This document shows positions 23,701-38,529 of a stretch of DNA of 64,000 nt, one piece after another (positions within the stretch are counted from its first letter, which is position 1; each line of letters opens with the position of its first letter). Under the pieces are notes generated by a model that did no database searches, was not told the DNA's origin, and worked only from the letters and a program-made list of their open reading frames with translations. Origin of the DNA: Cacajao melanocephalus. Lineage: Eukaryota > Chordata > Mammalia > Primates > Pitheciidae. The stretch is from assembly GCA_963573385.1 (NCBI GenBank), contig CAUYLG010070467.1:1-64000 (forward strand), given 5' to 3'. Made by a program: the position numbers and the translations under genes.

Positions 23701-24324
23701 CACCAATCAAGTAATTTGGGAGTGCCATCAAAGAGTACAAATCTGCTGTTAGGATGTCGGGAAAAGGAACCCATAGTTAGGCAGACATTGGAGAAAGGCA
23801 AAAGAGCTCAGCAAATAAGGAACAATTTCCACAGATCAGTACAAGGATGTTGGTGGCAACAGCAAAGTAATAGATTAGGGAGAAGACAGGTAGATAGATT
23901 TGAGAGATATGTGTTCTTCAATAATGACTTAAGAAAAATAGCATAGATTGAAGGAAAATGCTCAGGCTTCCAGTAAAGATGAAGATTACAATCACATAGA
24001 TAAGAAATACTGTTGTTAGAACAGGTTTGTGAAGGTTATGCCTGACATAACTGAGTCAGTAGGTATTAAGCAAATAAAGACTCTATCATACTGATATTTT
24101 TTCTGTACTTCATGTATTACACCTGCCCCAGGTTTGTGTTATGCTGTTGAATAACAAACATCTCTAATGTAAGGTATTTTCCAACTCTAAGTATTTAAGA
24201 TTCTCTGAGATAGAAAGTATGCTTCTAAGATAGCACAGCAGAGTACAGAAAGAGCATTGAAATATTAGTCTAAAAATTTCAGTTTTCATCAATAGTATAA
24301 TTCTATTAATTATGGGGGTTATAG
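23701..24324. other. No gene seen
   Basis: Less AT-rich sequence with a 76-codon frame at 23716-23946 that has no known domain. Confidence 0.45.
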
Positions 24325-24440
24325 AGTTAGTTAATTACTGTATGCCTCAATATACTCACCTGTAAAATGTAGGAATTGGGTTAGATGGTACTTAGTATCC
24401 CATTCAAGTCTAACAGTTTTTGATAACATACATTTTTGAC
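24325..24440 (+). repeat. MIR-family SINE relic
   Basis: The stretch gcctcaatatactcacctgt followed by aaaatgtaggaattgggtta and gatggtacttagtatcccat matches the MIR core with the variant 'ggttggactagatgatct'-type 3' part. Confidence 0.6.
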
Positions 24441-26003
24441 AAACGAATGAAAAGGGCCATCTTTCCTATTGGAAAAAAATTCCTAAGTTATAATTTATAT
24501 ATTAAACTTTTTTTTATTCTTTACAGTCAATTTGGACCAACAGCTATTTGATATAATTCAAAGGACAAGGACTGAATCATAAATAAATTTTAATATTACC
24601 TTCTTCTATAGCTCTTTCATTTGTGTTCTATGAGTTTTACTTAGAGTTATTATAGGGAAATTATAAAATATAGATTAATGGTTGCATTTTTATGCTTTTG
24701 ATGTGTTGTTTAATGAGGTATGTGCTGTTTTTTATCTTACATCAAAGAGACATCTGCTGGAAACCTTCTTATCATACACATCAAGTGATTTTTGTACTAA
24801 CAAGTATAATCATCTGAATAATGGAATATGGTATCTCTTTTTCCTGCCAATGAACTTACCTTATAAATTTGGTCCCCATTTTGAAACATAGTTTTTAATT
24901 TTGCACTTTAAATTACTTTGATTATTAGACATGCCTTTCCTGAAGTAAACTTAAGTGGTATATAAGATTAGAGAAACAATCAAGATACAAACATCTAATA
25001 CCTTTATAGGTCCTAGAATATAGTTTGTGAAATTGCCATAATGGTATTATCTCCATCATTAATACAGTTTCTCTAGGAACTATTGATCACTTTAGATTTA
25101 GTGTGTGCATTTTCAGTCACTGAAAAGCATTAATTTGATGAAATAGTCAAAGCATTCTAACTTAAAATGAGATATCAATTTGAGTTAAAAATAGCCTAAA
25201 CACAACCATCATATAGGTTGTACCAGATTACCTGACTTTCACCTCCTCTCACCATCACAGTATTCTTCAACCTATGCAGGCATGGTTTAAAATCAAATTT
25301 TTCTTTCAGCAAATCACTATGAAATTTGTGAACACTTTTTGCATCTGTAAAGTTAAGTCAACGAGTCATAAAACACAACGCTTTAGCATTGCATTCTGGG
25401 CACTATGAATAGACAATAGAGAAGATAGGTATTTATAGATGTCAAACCACAGAATGAACTAAAATAAAAGAAAAAGGGCCAACATTTTGAAATTTAATAT
25501 TCTGGCTTTTTGTATGTTTACCAAGTGTTTTATACAAACTATTCAGAAATAGACCAGAACCACAGTGCTCAAATTCATAATTTCACTTAAAAAGCATAAT
25601 GAGGTGTCATAATTAACAAACTTATTGGGAAATATTAAGATTGAAACAGCAAATATTAAATACTTTATCCAGGCAGATGAATGAACTGTTCACTAGCATG
25701 GCAATTATTATATTATTTCTGCCATTACTGAGTGTAAAAAATCCAAGTAAAAGAATTTAGTGAACTTTTCACCTAAAAATGACAATACAACATCACTAGG
25801 CTTTAGCATGTGAAATTAATGGTCATTTAAACATGAAAATACAAAAATTCCTGTTTAAAATATTTGTTTTATATATTTTAGAAACTTCTGACGTTAATTG
25901 GTATTTCTAAAAGCAACTATCTACTAAATTAATAGAAACGTAGATTAAATAGCAAGTTATCCAGAAAATAAAAATCAAATCAGTAACTGATGTGGTTAAC
26001 AAA
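24441..26003. other. No gene seen
   Basis: AT-rich single-copy sequence with no repeat family recognised. Confidence 0.5.
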
Positions 26004-26016
26004 ACACACACACACA

Positions 26017-26064
<48 letters not shown>
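26004..26064. repeat. (CA)n microsatellite
   Basis: About 30 CA units with a single T interruption (acatacac near 26022). The long pure 3' run suggests polymorphism. Confidence 0.97.
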
Positions 26065-26066
<2 letters not shown>

Positions 26067-26215
26067 CTCATGAGACCTAGGTTCCAGTTTCAGTCCTGAC
26101 TTTTAATTTAAAGCCTTCTGAACTCTATCAAATCAGAGTCTTTTTGGTCTTTATTTCCCTTATCTTTAAAATAAAAGAAATTGAGTAAAAAATACCAAAG
26201 TCACTTTAAAATAAC
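26065..26215 (+). repeat. MIR SINE
   Basis: Sense MIR: gagacctaggttccagtttc, agtcctgacttttaattta, and tttcccttatctttaaaata. The microsatellite expanded at its 5' end. Confidence 0.7.
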
Positions 26216-29094
26216 AAAGATTTTATTTTAATTCACAAGTCATTTTAAAGATATACCTTCAAAACCATTACAATAATATAATGTATCTCCTATTTTCCTG
26301 TGTTTTAAAATTTTGCCAAGACTTCTGTGAACCAGTCATACTTCTAAATAAAACTTCATGCAATAGGTAACTTATTGTTTTTAATTCCAACCAAATAAAT
26401 ATATCCTTTACTATTAATACAAATGTGCTTTTTAGTTATGAGATCATTCTTTCAATAGCCTGTAGCATGTTGCATTTAATTGTTAATCTTCTTCTGTGTC
26501 TGGGCATTTCAGATAAATTGCTAAGTCTCTGTTGACATTTGAATTATATTTTCTCCATGTCTCATTCCTACATATTGTGGGGAAAGACTTTGAGAATCCA
26601 AGGGATAACAGTTTAATCTTACTTCTGCTTGACCTTGGTTACCTCAGCTCAGAAGAATATACAGCATGTCATCAATCTCAGTTCCTAAATTCTATGCCCT
26701 TTATCTCATTTCTTATATAATAAATTGCTTTTTATACTTATAGGTCTGAAAAATGACTTCAGAGAAGAGAAAGATTGGGTTTTAAAACTAAAAATGGGGC
26801 AAAAATCTGCTTTTAAGCAAAGAGAAAAGGTTCTCAAAAATGTAAGGAATAAACTTGAGAATGTCATATATTTAAGATGCTTTTGATAAAACAGGATGTA
26901 GAAAAACTATAGAGTACAAATTTTTAAGATAGTTTTTTCTTTTTATAAATGAAGACATATTAAAATGGGTTATTTCATGTCTGAAATAGCATGACTGTAT
27001 GGCTAAAAGATGGTCTCCCAAATAGGTATTTGTGTTTGTCTGTATTCTTACATTTGAAAGGCATTTTCACTTTTAGATGTTGACTATAAAAGATTTGTTT
27101 TAAAAATAATCTAGAATCTTGCCCTGCACATGAAATATTCTCTACAAAAATAGAACTTAATTAGAACAGGCCTCATATTCTAATTACAGAAAATACACAG
27201 GGCAGAGGAAAAATGTTTTAAAAATATTATAAGTAGGCAAGAAGAACAATTGACAATTTTGGAAGCTCCGTAAGAAAAAGAACCCACTTTATGAAGAAAA
27301 ACATTGCAATGAAGGAAAGCTACCCAATAAATTAAGATATAATGAACAGAGAGGTCAACCAAATGCAATGTGTGAATCTTACTTGGATCTTGATCAAACA
27401 AACCAACTTCAATTTTTTAAAATGATTACATACCAATCAAGGGAAATTGAACATTTCGCTGGATATTTAATGACACTAAGTATTCTTGAAAAATGTCAAT
27501 AATTTAAAAAATCTGTAGGCCTAATCTGTTTCATCAGACACCAATTCAGGACCAGGAATTTATCTATTGGTGCATTGCCTAACAGAGTAGACACACAATA
27601 AACTTGTGTTGAATTAATTTTTTTCAATCATTAATATTACAATAGATGGAATAAAAGTAAACATTTCAAAGTTATAAATTACAATTATATGAAAATTTTA
27701 AAAATCATATGCAGTTTAAGAGTCATGAGAGTTTCAGAACACATCAATTTACTCAAATTTGTATTCTACATCAAAATAATTTAATTTTCCTCCCCGACAT
27801 TGTACTTGATGATGAAGGTCAAAGGTTTAAATTCATATACCCATCTCTCTTTTTGGATTCCTACATAGTCCTAATTGAAATTTGACATATATGACTATTA
27901 GTTGAAATTATTCCTTTTCCATGCTTCATTAACAATGCACTTTACTATACTACAACGATAATGCTCATAATAAAAGTCTCCTATGCAATGTGGATTACAT
28001 TGAAACATGATTGATTATCTCAAATGTAACACAGAATTCATATTATAAAATTTCGCATGCTGAAATTGAGTATGTGACTGGAATTTAAATATATACTGAA
28101 AGAAGCAAAATCAGTTTTCATTTTTAAAAACTGAGCAAAATTTTGAGAAACAATTTAATTATATATTAATTAGAGATAAATATGGTATTCAAGCTTTTTT
28201 ATGAAAACATTCTCTTTGAACATTCATTGATTGTTGTAAATTATACATAGTTTTGGTTTATATGTTGTTTCTAAAGTGTGCATGTTCCTCCTTTGTTATT
28301 ATTACTTTCTATGTAGTTCCAATTACTGGGTTTTATAAAAATATGGCTATTTATAAAGTCTAATTCTGTAAAGCACATTTAACAAAACAGCTATAGAATG
28401 AATATCTACTGATTTCTTCTCCAGCATCAATGTCCCTTCTCTTCTGCCAAATGTAACTTGGCTTTCCTTTAGTAGAGTTTGCCTTTTCCCTCTATAGTAA
28501 CAGTCCTGCAGTCCCCACCCAGTTTAAGCTAATTGCAAAATGTCCTGGTCACAGTATCTGGTTTAAAGACAACATGAAGAATATGTTTGCTGAGACTTTC
28601 TGGGAAAGAAATTTCTTGATTCTTCGGAAAACAAAACAAGCAATCAAAAAACCTCCTTAAAAAATGCTCTCTTTTCCTGTAATAGGTAGAGTATGAGAGT
28701 ATGAGTGAGCCCTATGAGTGATGAAGGCATTTTTCTACCTAATGATGGCTCTAGTACTGGAGGAAGCAAAATTGAAAAAGATCTTAGAAAAATGGGTATC
28801 TAACCTTGACCAAACGTGCCTGAAGGCATTCTTTCCCACCTGGATTACAATATATTTTTCTATATACAAAAAAAATGTAATTTTTAAAGTTCATCTTTTG
28901 AAAGCTCAGATTTTTTTACAACAGCTTTAACAAGGCAATAGTTTTACTGTATACTGTGAGCTGATAGATTGGGAACTTTCAACCACTTACACTACGCCTA
29001 AAGAATTCAAATCCCTGGAGGAAGATTAGGAATGTCTATTTTTGCAAGTGCTGTTAGATCATTTTGATGTAGATTGGTCATCTGCCAGACAATG
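26216..29094. other. No gene seen
   Basis: About 2.9 kb of mostly single-copy AT-rich DNA. The patch 28395-28640 is less AT-rich and may be an old transposon relic I cannot name. Frames of 60-73 codons here (for example 27180-27401 minus and 28718-28930 plus) show no domain. Confidence 0.45.
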
Positions 29095-29215
29095 TGGGTT
29101 TAAGTTTTACCTGGCAGCTTTTAAAAAAATGCAGATGCCTAGCCCCACAGACCTCACATCCCAAGATTTTCTTCCATTGGAATGGGGTACAGGTAACAGT
29201 GTTTAGAGCTCCACA
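29095..29215. repeat. MER5-like hAT MITE
   Basis: The arrangement ggcagcttttaaaaaaatgc, agatgcctagccccacagac and a later ccattggaatggggtacagg matches the body of the MER5/Charlie group of non-autonomous hAT elements. Confidence 0.55.
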
Positions 29216-29251
29216 GCTTGTTAAGGGCAGCCATGGTGCCAAGGCAAGACT

Positions 29252-29365
29252 TCTTAAACTTTAACGGGCAGACAAATCACTCATAAATACAGTAAAAATG
29301 CAAATTCTGATTTAGGAGGTGTGAGATGAGGCCTGAGATCTTGCATTTCTGACTAGTGTCCCAAC
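29252..29365. repeat. MER5A-like hAT MITE
   Basis: Reading left to right: acttcttaaactttaacggg, aaatgcaaattctgatttag, gaggtgtgagatgaggcctg, then cttgcatttctgactagtgt. These are the conserved segments of MER5A. It lies 37 bp after a related element, so the pair may be a composite insertion or chance proximity. Confidence 0.7.
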
Positions 29366-31374
29366 TCAAAAATACAAAAATTAGTGAATCAGGCTAGGCA
29401 TTGACAGACATATTACAATTGAAATAGATAAGGAAAGGTTGGTATTAGGAATCATCCACTGTATAGGAGCAGGTGTTAAGAGCACAGATCCAGTTGGAAG
29501 TTTGAGGAAAAGGGCAGCCTCACTGCCCAAAATGGTATCTGATATATGTATCTTGATCTGGGAATATATTCATTGCTAGGATTCAAAGAAATGGGATATA
29601 CATGCTAGTGAGAGGGAGTAATAATGTTAGCTCTGAAATTAGTAAGTTTGCAGTGATAACAAATGCATACTATTTTAATTTATTTTATAAGCATATACAA
29701 TGGAACCTGAAGAATTTAATAGCTTTTTGGTGTCACTAATTTTTTTAAAGGCTAGGAAAGTCCATTTTAATATTATGCATTTCAGAGAGAAACTAGGTAT
29801 TAAAGAAATTAACATTTAGCAGTTGGAAAATATTGACTTGGTAGCAGGGAGTCTGTAATCCTTGCTGTTACCCTGAACATTTCAATTTCAGAAAGTTGCG
29901 TGACTTTCGAATATCCTCCATGTAAGACATCCTGCTTGACATAAGTATTTATTTCTGACTTTCCATCAGTTTCTAATTAATAGCACCACTGTGTGCTACA
30001 TGAGGTGAGAATTGAAAATCTCTAAACAGTACCACAGGAGCACCACATTGCACTTCTACTTAAAAAACACCTGATCAGTTACCCAGCTGTTTCCTCCAGA
30101 TGTTGTCTGTAAACTCAAAGGTCATTGTTTCACTAAAACTGAGATTAATTTGGCTTGAACATATCTTGCACACTATAACAAAGTACAGCTATTAAAATCA
30201 AGTTTTCAAACAGCCACAGGTATACACAATCAAATCTTGTCGAACTTATCAAATATATATGTTTCTAAAAATACTTTATCTCCACCTTTATAAAGGTAAA
30301 TGCAAAATTATATAGTTTGTATATTTTGTAATAAAATATGTAGTGACACATTCTTTCCTCTGTGTTAACTCTTATGAATAAAAGGAACATATCATTGTTA
30401 GTACAGAGTAATAACAGAATTCAGTATAAGATGAAAAGCTCAGCAAATGGTGACTGCTCTTGAAGGGCAAATAAAATATAATATTTTCTCCTAAGCTGAT
30501 CTGGAAGCAAAATAATAAGACATGACCTAAAGGATAAGAGTTTATGTGTCTGCATTGTGTATATTTTACTTCATAACATTTTTGTAAAATAATGTGATTT
30601 TATTGGATTGCATTAAAAGTTGTCCTTCATAAGGGGTGTCATGACATTTAATTACAAGTGTACTTTTTTGTAATGAAATCAGAATGCAAACACCATCCGT
30701 ATAATAACTCTGCACTTGAATAGCAAACCAAATATTCCTTAGAGGTCATAACTTTTATAAGTTGGAGATTATAAAATGACATCTAATCTTTACTATTGCT
30801 GTATTTCCATTCCTAGAAATATTACTTATTTTCATTAATTACTTATTTTATCTATTTCTTCAGCAAATGAAAAATCAAAATCTCAAAGAAGACTACAGCA
30901 ATAACATTTATCAGGTGATCATTTATCAACTCCATTGTGTATCTGGCATTGGGTGTACACTCTTCTGTGAACTATGGCTTTCCATAGACTATTAATAATG
31001 AGACATATTTACATATCAACACTTATTTCGATGATGTATGTCCCCTATGATAAAAACATATCTTAGTCTATGATTAAATGTCCCTTGTTTACAGAAACCA
31101 TTATTGCGTACTAAATTATTAGTCCTTTATCCTTTCAAAGAGTAAAAAAGTTGTTGAAATATGAAGTTCTGAATGTCCCAATGTTCATAACCAGATTTAA
31201 ATTACCAAACTAATAGCCAAAAAACCCAAGAAGAAACAACAGAGTGGGAGATCAAAAGACACAATTGTTTAAAAAAGAAACAAAAAAATAGAATGAAAGC
31301 ATTTTGGTCTTAGCATGAATATAACAATAACAGCAAAACGAGTAGAAGTGGCACAAAAACTCATGCATTGTGTG
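29366..31374. other. No gene; one possible MIR/L2 scrap
   Basis: Mostly single-copy. Positions about 30895-30970 (ctccattgtgtatctggcat and gtgtacactcttctgtg) resemble the 'actatgtgccaggcact' block of MIR or L2, but the match is too short to assign. Confidence 0.45.
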
Positions 31375-31592
31375 AATTGCTATGTGCTAGCACCAGGTTA
31401 TGTCCTATTTATGTGTTATATAGCTTCTAATCCTATTATAAAGGTATTTCATTATTCCCACATTATATCTGGGGAAACTGAGGTTTCAAAAATTCTAATC
31501 TGTCAAATCCTAGATCATTAAGAGATAAAACCAGGGACTCAAACCTAGATCTGACTTCAAAGCCTATTGTCTTAACCAAGCTACACTTGGTT
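31375..31592 (-). repeat. MIR SINE, antisense
   Basis: Reverse-oriented MIR: cattattcccacattatatc, tggggaaactgaggtttcaa, ccagggactcaaacctagat, and gcctattgtcttaacca at the tRNA-derived end. Nearly full length. Confidence 0.82.
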
Positions 31593-32029
31593 AAATGTAG
31601 CTTGAGAGCAGTATACAGAAAGTATACATTTTTAACTAAACAAAATTACTCTGAAATAATTTTCTAATCAACAGAAATGATCTTAAGATAAAAGGTATTG
31701 CTAAAATCATGCTGACTGGCATCTAGGAAAAAACAGGGCTGACAAAGAACTGTTTATTTATATGGCAGGCAGGTTGTGACCACATTTATCTACACCAAAA
31801 AAATTATAAATAAAATATATTAAAATATATAACAACATTCTAAAATACAAAGAAAAAACTCTTTAGAGCAGAAATAGAATAGGAAATTTAGAGGTGAGTA
31901 GTGACTTACATGGTAAGGCTTTAACAGAATAATCTAGGGATTAAAATCAGCAGTGAAGACCAGCATTTACTTCTTTGTGAAATGAAACTGATTGCACTCC
32001 ATATGAGATGGACTAGAACCAAGTCCCCT
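31593..32029. other. No gene seen
   Basis: AT-rich sequence. A 9-bp inverted repeat (caagctaca / tgtagcttg) sits at the MIR edge near 31578-31606. Confidence 0.5.
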
Positions 32030-32880
<851 letters not shown>

Positions 32881-33179
32881 AATCTGTCTTCTGTCATTTT
32901 ATTCTAGAGACTCAAATTATCAAACCTTCAGACAATAGAGGGAAAGTTTAAAAGTCCCCTACATTCTCATCAATGAATACAGGAAAACTACCAACTACTG
33001 ACACAACATACTTTTGGTGGAGAGCAGTACCTGGGAACTAAGAAGTGGATTGTTGTGTATGTAAAGTTTAGGGTACTATAGTACAATACTATGATGGAGT
33101 GAAGGTCTGAGCTACTAATATCACATGTATCTTTGAAATCTGGATGTATCTGAATGAGATAGTTGTGGACCCACAGAAC
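32881..33179. other. No gene seen
   Basis: Single-copy or too diverged to classify. Confidence 0.4.
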
Positions 33180-33745
33180 GAGAGGGAGAAAAGAGATGAA
33201 AAGAAAATTATCCCAAGAGATGGGCTCTCAAATCCCATTCCCACAATGAATAAAGAAACCTAATACTAATACATTCATTCAGTAAACCTGAAAGATGGAA
33301 GAATGAATGCCCAAAGAACTAGAAATAATGTACTAATCTGAAAGTACGTTAAAATACAAGTTTAAAATCCTCAAAGATGTAGGTAGATATGAGCATCTAC
33401 AAAATAAAATCCATACAACAGGCAAGGAATATTAACAGATGAGAAGCAAGTATAGCTATGACAAGAAACCAACTAGAAATCAAGAAAATGGAAACCATAG
33501 TGCCTTAAATGAAAATTTAAAAACAACTAAATAAATAGATCTAGAATATAAGTGAAAAAGATTAACTCAGCAAGAGGTAAACAGAGGTAAACAGATTGAA
33601 CAAAGGCAGAGTGAATTAAAGAATTAAATATCAGAGCATACAAACAGCTTTGATATTAAATGAAAGGTTAACAAACGGGGCTTTACAAGAATAGAAAGCA
33701 TGTTAGTTTGTGTTGAATTGAAGGGTAAGTCTGCCAAATTGAGAA
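33180..33745 (+). repeat. L1M/HAL1-like 5' or ORF1-region relic
   Basis: A-rich plus-strand sequence with the order acctgaaagatggaagaatg, atcctcaaagatgtaggtag, acaacaggcaaggaatatta and a repeated ggtaaacaga near 33576. This resembles the ORF1-proximal part of old L1M or HAL1 elements. No coding capacity remains. Confidence 0.45.
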
Positions 33746-33848
33746 AGAAGCAGAGAGAGAATGCAAATTCTTTGTTATTACATTAAAGATACTTTATATT
33801 CATTTTGTTCAACCGCTTCCCATAAAGTGCTCCTGTGATATTCCAGTA

Positions 33849-34400
33849 TGGAAATAAATGAAGACCAACCAAATGAGAACAAGCAAAGGATATTTATTAT
33901 AGCTTATTGCAGCAAGGAAATCAGCCACCACCACTTGGGTTTTGGCAGAGACTCAGGCTGGCAGAGAGAGTATGAACATTTTATATTGAAAAAAACAAAA
34001 CAAAACAAAAAAACAAGAGGACTTCAGGTATATGCTCATTGGAGGCTGTTGGCATGGAGAAACTGTAAGCACATTAACTACAAGTGGGACACCTTGTGAT
34101 TGACTAGCAGTGTATCCTTTCTCCAGTTGGTCCTAAGTTAGAAACAGAGACAAAAATTAGGGGAGCTCTCAGTTGTTAATCAACCCCTGGCCACTTCAGG
34201 GCAATTATTATAGCAGTTATTGTTTGGCCATCTGGAATGTTGGTAGAGATACCAGTCTGACTTCCCACAGGTCTTACTTGGAGCAGGCTGGCCTCCTGGG
34301 CTGGTTGCTATAGATAAGGAATAAGGTTTCCTGGGTATGTTGCTGCAAGTTCTGAGTTCTGTTCTTATATATGGTCTGACCATTATCCATTCATATAGTC
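33849..34400 (-). repeat. Possible ERV LTR, antisense
   Basis: On the minus strand the block ends with a sequence rich in R/polyadenylation character: gccagcctgagtctctgcca, then ttgctgcaataagctataat and AAATAT, then a short U5-like tail to tttatttccata. It is less AT-rich than its flanks. A (CAAAA)n tract at 33989-34016 interrupts it. Family not recognised, borders approximate. Confidence 0.45.
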
Positions 34401-36354
34401 TCTCTCTAGAGAAGTTTTGCAGTAGAAACTGAAGAATTCTTTTCTTTTTTATTTTGATAAGATATTAATGCTAAGCTATTATTACAATGATGTAGAGAGG
34501 CTGCCAATTATAGATGTTCACTATATATCAGAGGCTAGGAAAAATGATATAGTTCAAAAATTGTCAACTTTTTGGAAAATATCTCTGATTCTTCCTTGGT
34601 ACTTTCTCCTAAACAGAATCAACTGCAGGTCATCAGTTTCTGCTGAGGTATCAGTTAAGTGATGGGATAATTAGTGAGAACCACCCCATTTTTATAACAG
34701 AAAGTATTTGTAAATTAGCATTTTATAAAATAGTTACTTAAGAGAGTAATGCATGTCACTCATATACGGCTGAGTTCAAAAGATTCCTAATTGCTCTCTG
34801 GCAATTATGATAATTTTCCTGGCAGGAAAATCCAAGAGGAGTATCTGCGAGCATAAATCTTCTATGAGAGAATACACTCTCATGTTCAACACCTTTTAAC
34901 ATTACAGCTTGTGAAGGTGAGTAGCCCTATTAACTTTCTGTCTCAGTCAAAATGAGAAGACATCTCCCCATTTCCTTCACAGTGAGTAGAATGGATGATA
35001 CTACCCAGGATCAGAAGCTTCTAATTCGATCCCCTATTCTCTACAACCTTTATTTTATGATTCTGATTTCTAGCCTCTTGACAAAATAAAGCTGCCAACT
35101 CCCCTAGTAAGTGCCTTTTTGAACACATTTGGCTGCTTGTCTTTAGAATATCCTTAATCCCAGCAGGAACACTTTTAAATGTATTCCCAGAGCAGGTGTC
35201 CTCAATTTATCTCCTCTTGACTGCCACCATCCCCATCCTCCATCCCTTCTGCCTCTTCAGTTCATCGCAGAAGCTGCAGGCAGAAGCAGCATGCCCTGGC
35301 TACAATCCTAGCTGGAGTTGCCTTGGCAGTAAGCATACCAATATCCACCAAATAGCATGTCTTACATTCAAAATGTGGAGGATTGCAACGAATTAAATCA
35401 AAATTTAAAGTTAACATAGACAATCAAATGTAAAGGTAGCTCAAGATATGAGGACCTAGGTAAAAGAACCATTGAGTCACCCAAATGTTTATTGACTGAA
35501 AGTCCCACTCTGTGTCTCGTAGTTGTGCAGATGCTTAAATTATTGTCTGCTATTTCATAGATCTCGTGTCTTTTTAAATTTGTGGTTTTGGAAGAAAACT
35601 GACCAAGTTTTGAAATATTTTGGGTTACTTTTTGCAGACCTCAATGAGTTAGGATTCTATCAAGTTAGTCTCTTAGAAAGAAAATATAAGATTAATAATC
35701 TGCCTATGGCAAATAACTCAGGACCATACAGAATAAAACAGGCACCCTGCCATATTGCAAATGGCCTAAATTTCAAAATCACATTAAATAACACTATGTA
35801 ATGAGAATGGGCAATGAATCACAAAATCACATCATATCATGGGAATGGGAAACAAATGAGATGCTAGGAGTAAAAAAGGTAGATTGTGAATTCCCTGATC
35901 CCTCCCAAGCATTTTTTCAAGGATAGATTCTCCTTGGAATTGTGACTAATGAAGTCTGGGTATTTGTGGACAGATCATCTGTGTTTACCAGAACAGTCTA
36001 TTGTTTCCTTTTGTTTCAATACAAAAGTCCAGAGAAATGGCATTAGTTAGTGATTTAAGGAGGGAGGAAGAGAGAGAATCATCAATATTCAAGTCTAACT
36101 TGAATATTGCTACAATTTGACTTAATTTCAAACTTTTTTCTTTTTACTTCCTAAGGGTCACTTAGGAAGAAATAAAGAGCAACTAACAAGCATTACTTAA
36201 AAAGGTGAGTTTGCTTTCCAGATAAATCCAAAGTGTGTAAATAGGAACCTATCTACTGCTCAATCCCTAAGTCGATACCAAGATCCCCATAATCACACTA
36301 CCAGAAAGAGGATGGCTAAACTGGTCCAGCTCCCAATAAGAGAGTCCCCTCTTC
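34401..36354. other. No gene seen
   Basis: Mixed single-copy DNA. A 92-codon frame (35523-35801) and a 66-codon frame (35196-35396) carry no known domain; the latter lies in a pyrimidine-rich patch. Confidence 0.45.

Positions 36355-36640
<286 letters not shown>

Positions 36641-36681
<41 letters not shown>
36641..36681. repeat. (GA)n microsatellite in Alu tail
   Basis: Twenty uninterrupted AG units directly after the Alu body, a common route of microsatellite birth. Confidence 0.96.
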
Positions 36682-36683
<2 letters not shown>

Positions 36684-37589
36684 CCTCCCCTCTCTCAGCA
36701 CTAGGGATGGAGGAAAATAGGCAGTCAATGTATCAAGTGCTTAAAGTATGAAAATATGGTTCAGTCACATCAGCAGAACAGGAAACTTACTCAAGTTCTG
36801 AAGAGATGTATTCTTAATATCTAGGAAATATAGTATGTTGATAAGAGATCATAGTATGTTCTGTTTCCTTTTCTTATTTTCAAAGTGGGAATTTTTATAA
36901 TGATTATCTTGTTTGCTTTTCACCACTATAAACAGAGTCATAACTAGATCACATGTTGGGACATTAAAAAGAGTCACACCCCAAAACTATTAATTATGAA
37001 ATCCATGAGAAAACCTGGACTTGGAACTGAATGCAATAGATGAATGTGACACTGCTTTTGGTTTTGGTTTCTTCTTGTTGTTGCTGTTGTTCTATGAGTA
37101 AACTTTGGTTTATATACTCATAGAACAAGAGATGTAGTTGCATTAGGTTTAATTAGGGCATTTTTGCCATTGCAAGGTTGGCAGAAAGATAGGTAAATCT
37201 GCTGCAACTAATAAAAAGACAGAATTTTATAGGAACAAAGAGCGCATTATTTTTCTTTTTGGCTTGCATAAACTAACAAATCCATGTTTTGCTTTAAGTT
37301 AATCTGTGTTTTATATTTGCAATTGAAACAGCGATGAATAATAGGGGAAAAGGTATGAGAAATGGGATTGTTGGTGGTAACATTTCATGCATAACTCCTA
37401 ATAGCTTTTTTCCTTCTCTTTCCTACCTCTGATCAATGTCTGGTTTTTCTTGCAAGCTTTCTTCTCTTTCTCTGAATTTTTTCAGTATTCTTTCCCAGAT
37501 TTCTCCCATAAGATCAATCTCACAAGGCAGTTATGTGAAGGAAAATTGTATTGGAATTTTTGTGATAAAGTAATAAGCATTTAAAATAT
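36682..37589. other. No gene seen
   Basis: AT-rich sequence without a repeat I can name. Confidence 0.5.
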
Positions 37590-38340
37590 AATTTTCCTCT
37601 AAGCACTGCTTAAGTGCAATGCACAAATTTTGATATGTTATGCTTTTATTTCTATTTACTTTAAAACATTTTCTAATTTTCTTGCTTTTATTTATGGGTT
37701 ATTTAGAAGACAGTTGTCTAATTTTTAAATATTTGAACATTTTCTATGAACTTTTGGTTACTGTTTTCTGTATTTCTTCTGTTTTGGTAAGGGAAGGTAC
37801 TCCGTATGATTTCTGTTTATTAAAAAGAATTGCTTTATGGCCCAGGATATGGTCAGTATTTGTGAATACTTCATGTGAACTTTCTATGTGAACTGTCTTA
37901 CAGTTGTTGGCTAAAGTAATTTTTAGTGGTTTATTTAGCCAAAATAATTTTGGACAAGTAGAAATTGGAGGACCAGCTTTTCAGATTTGTATAAAGCTGC
38001 AATAATTAGAACACCTTCCTCTCTATTTGTGACAATCTAATATACCTCCAGACATTACCAAAATTAACACTGCTTAAACCACTGATTTGTCTGCACCTTT
38101 ACTTTTTCTTATTTAGAACTTATATACTGTATCTTTTACCAAAAGTTCATTTTGCTTGTTTTTAATTTTGTTTGAATATATCTGCTTATATAATAATGTG
38201 GTAATTTTGTTGTTTTAATTTGTATTACTGATATTTTTGAATGTATCATTTTTATATTATTTTCTATGATATTCCTGACTCTTTTTTATTTCTTTCTGCT
38301 TGCACCTGATTAATCAATTTTTTAAAATCTCTTTATTCAA
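37590..38340 (-). repeat. L1M fragment, antisense
   Basis: Antisense ORF2 of an old L1: ctctaagcactgcttaagtg, cacaaattttgatatgttat, atttatgggttatttagaag, then gctttatggcccaggatatg. After a diverged middle, cacctgattaatcaattttt matches further upstream ORF2. The 83-codon plus frame at 37640-37891 is its antisense shadow. Confidence 0.65.
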
Positions 38341-38529
38341 GTCACTGATTTTCATGACATACATTGCATTTTTAACATGCCTAGATACTTGATTTACCAA
38401 TGCGTAAAGCTGATTATTACCTCTATTCTCTCCTCCAAGAATACTAGCAAGTATTTCAAGATATTTAAGATCAGATCCACCCACACATTTTACTTGTGTA
38501 GTTTGGATTTTAATGATTCTTGCAATAAG

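Noticed and set aside
31578..31606. 9-bp inverted repeat at the MIR edge
   Set aside because: Too short to be notable in AT-rich DNA.
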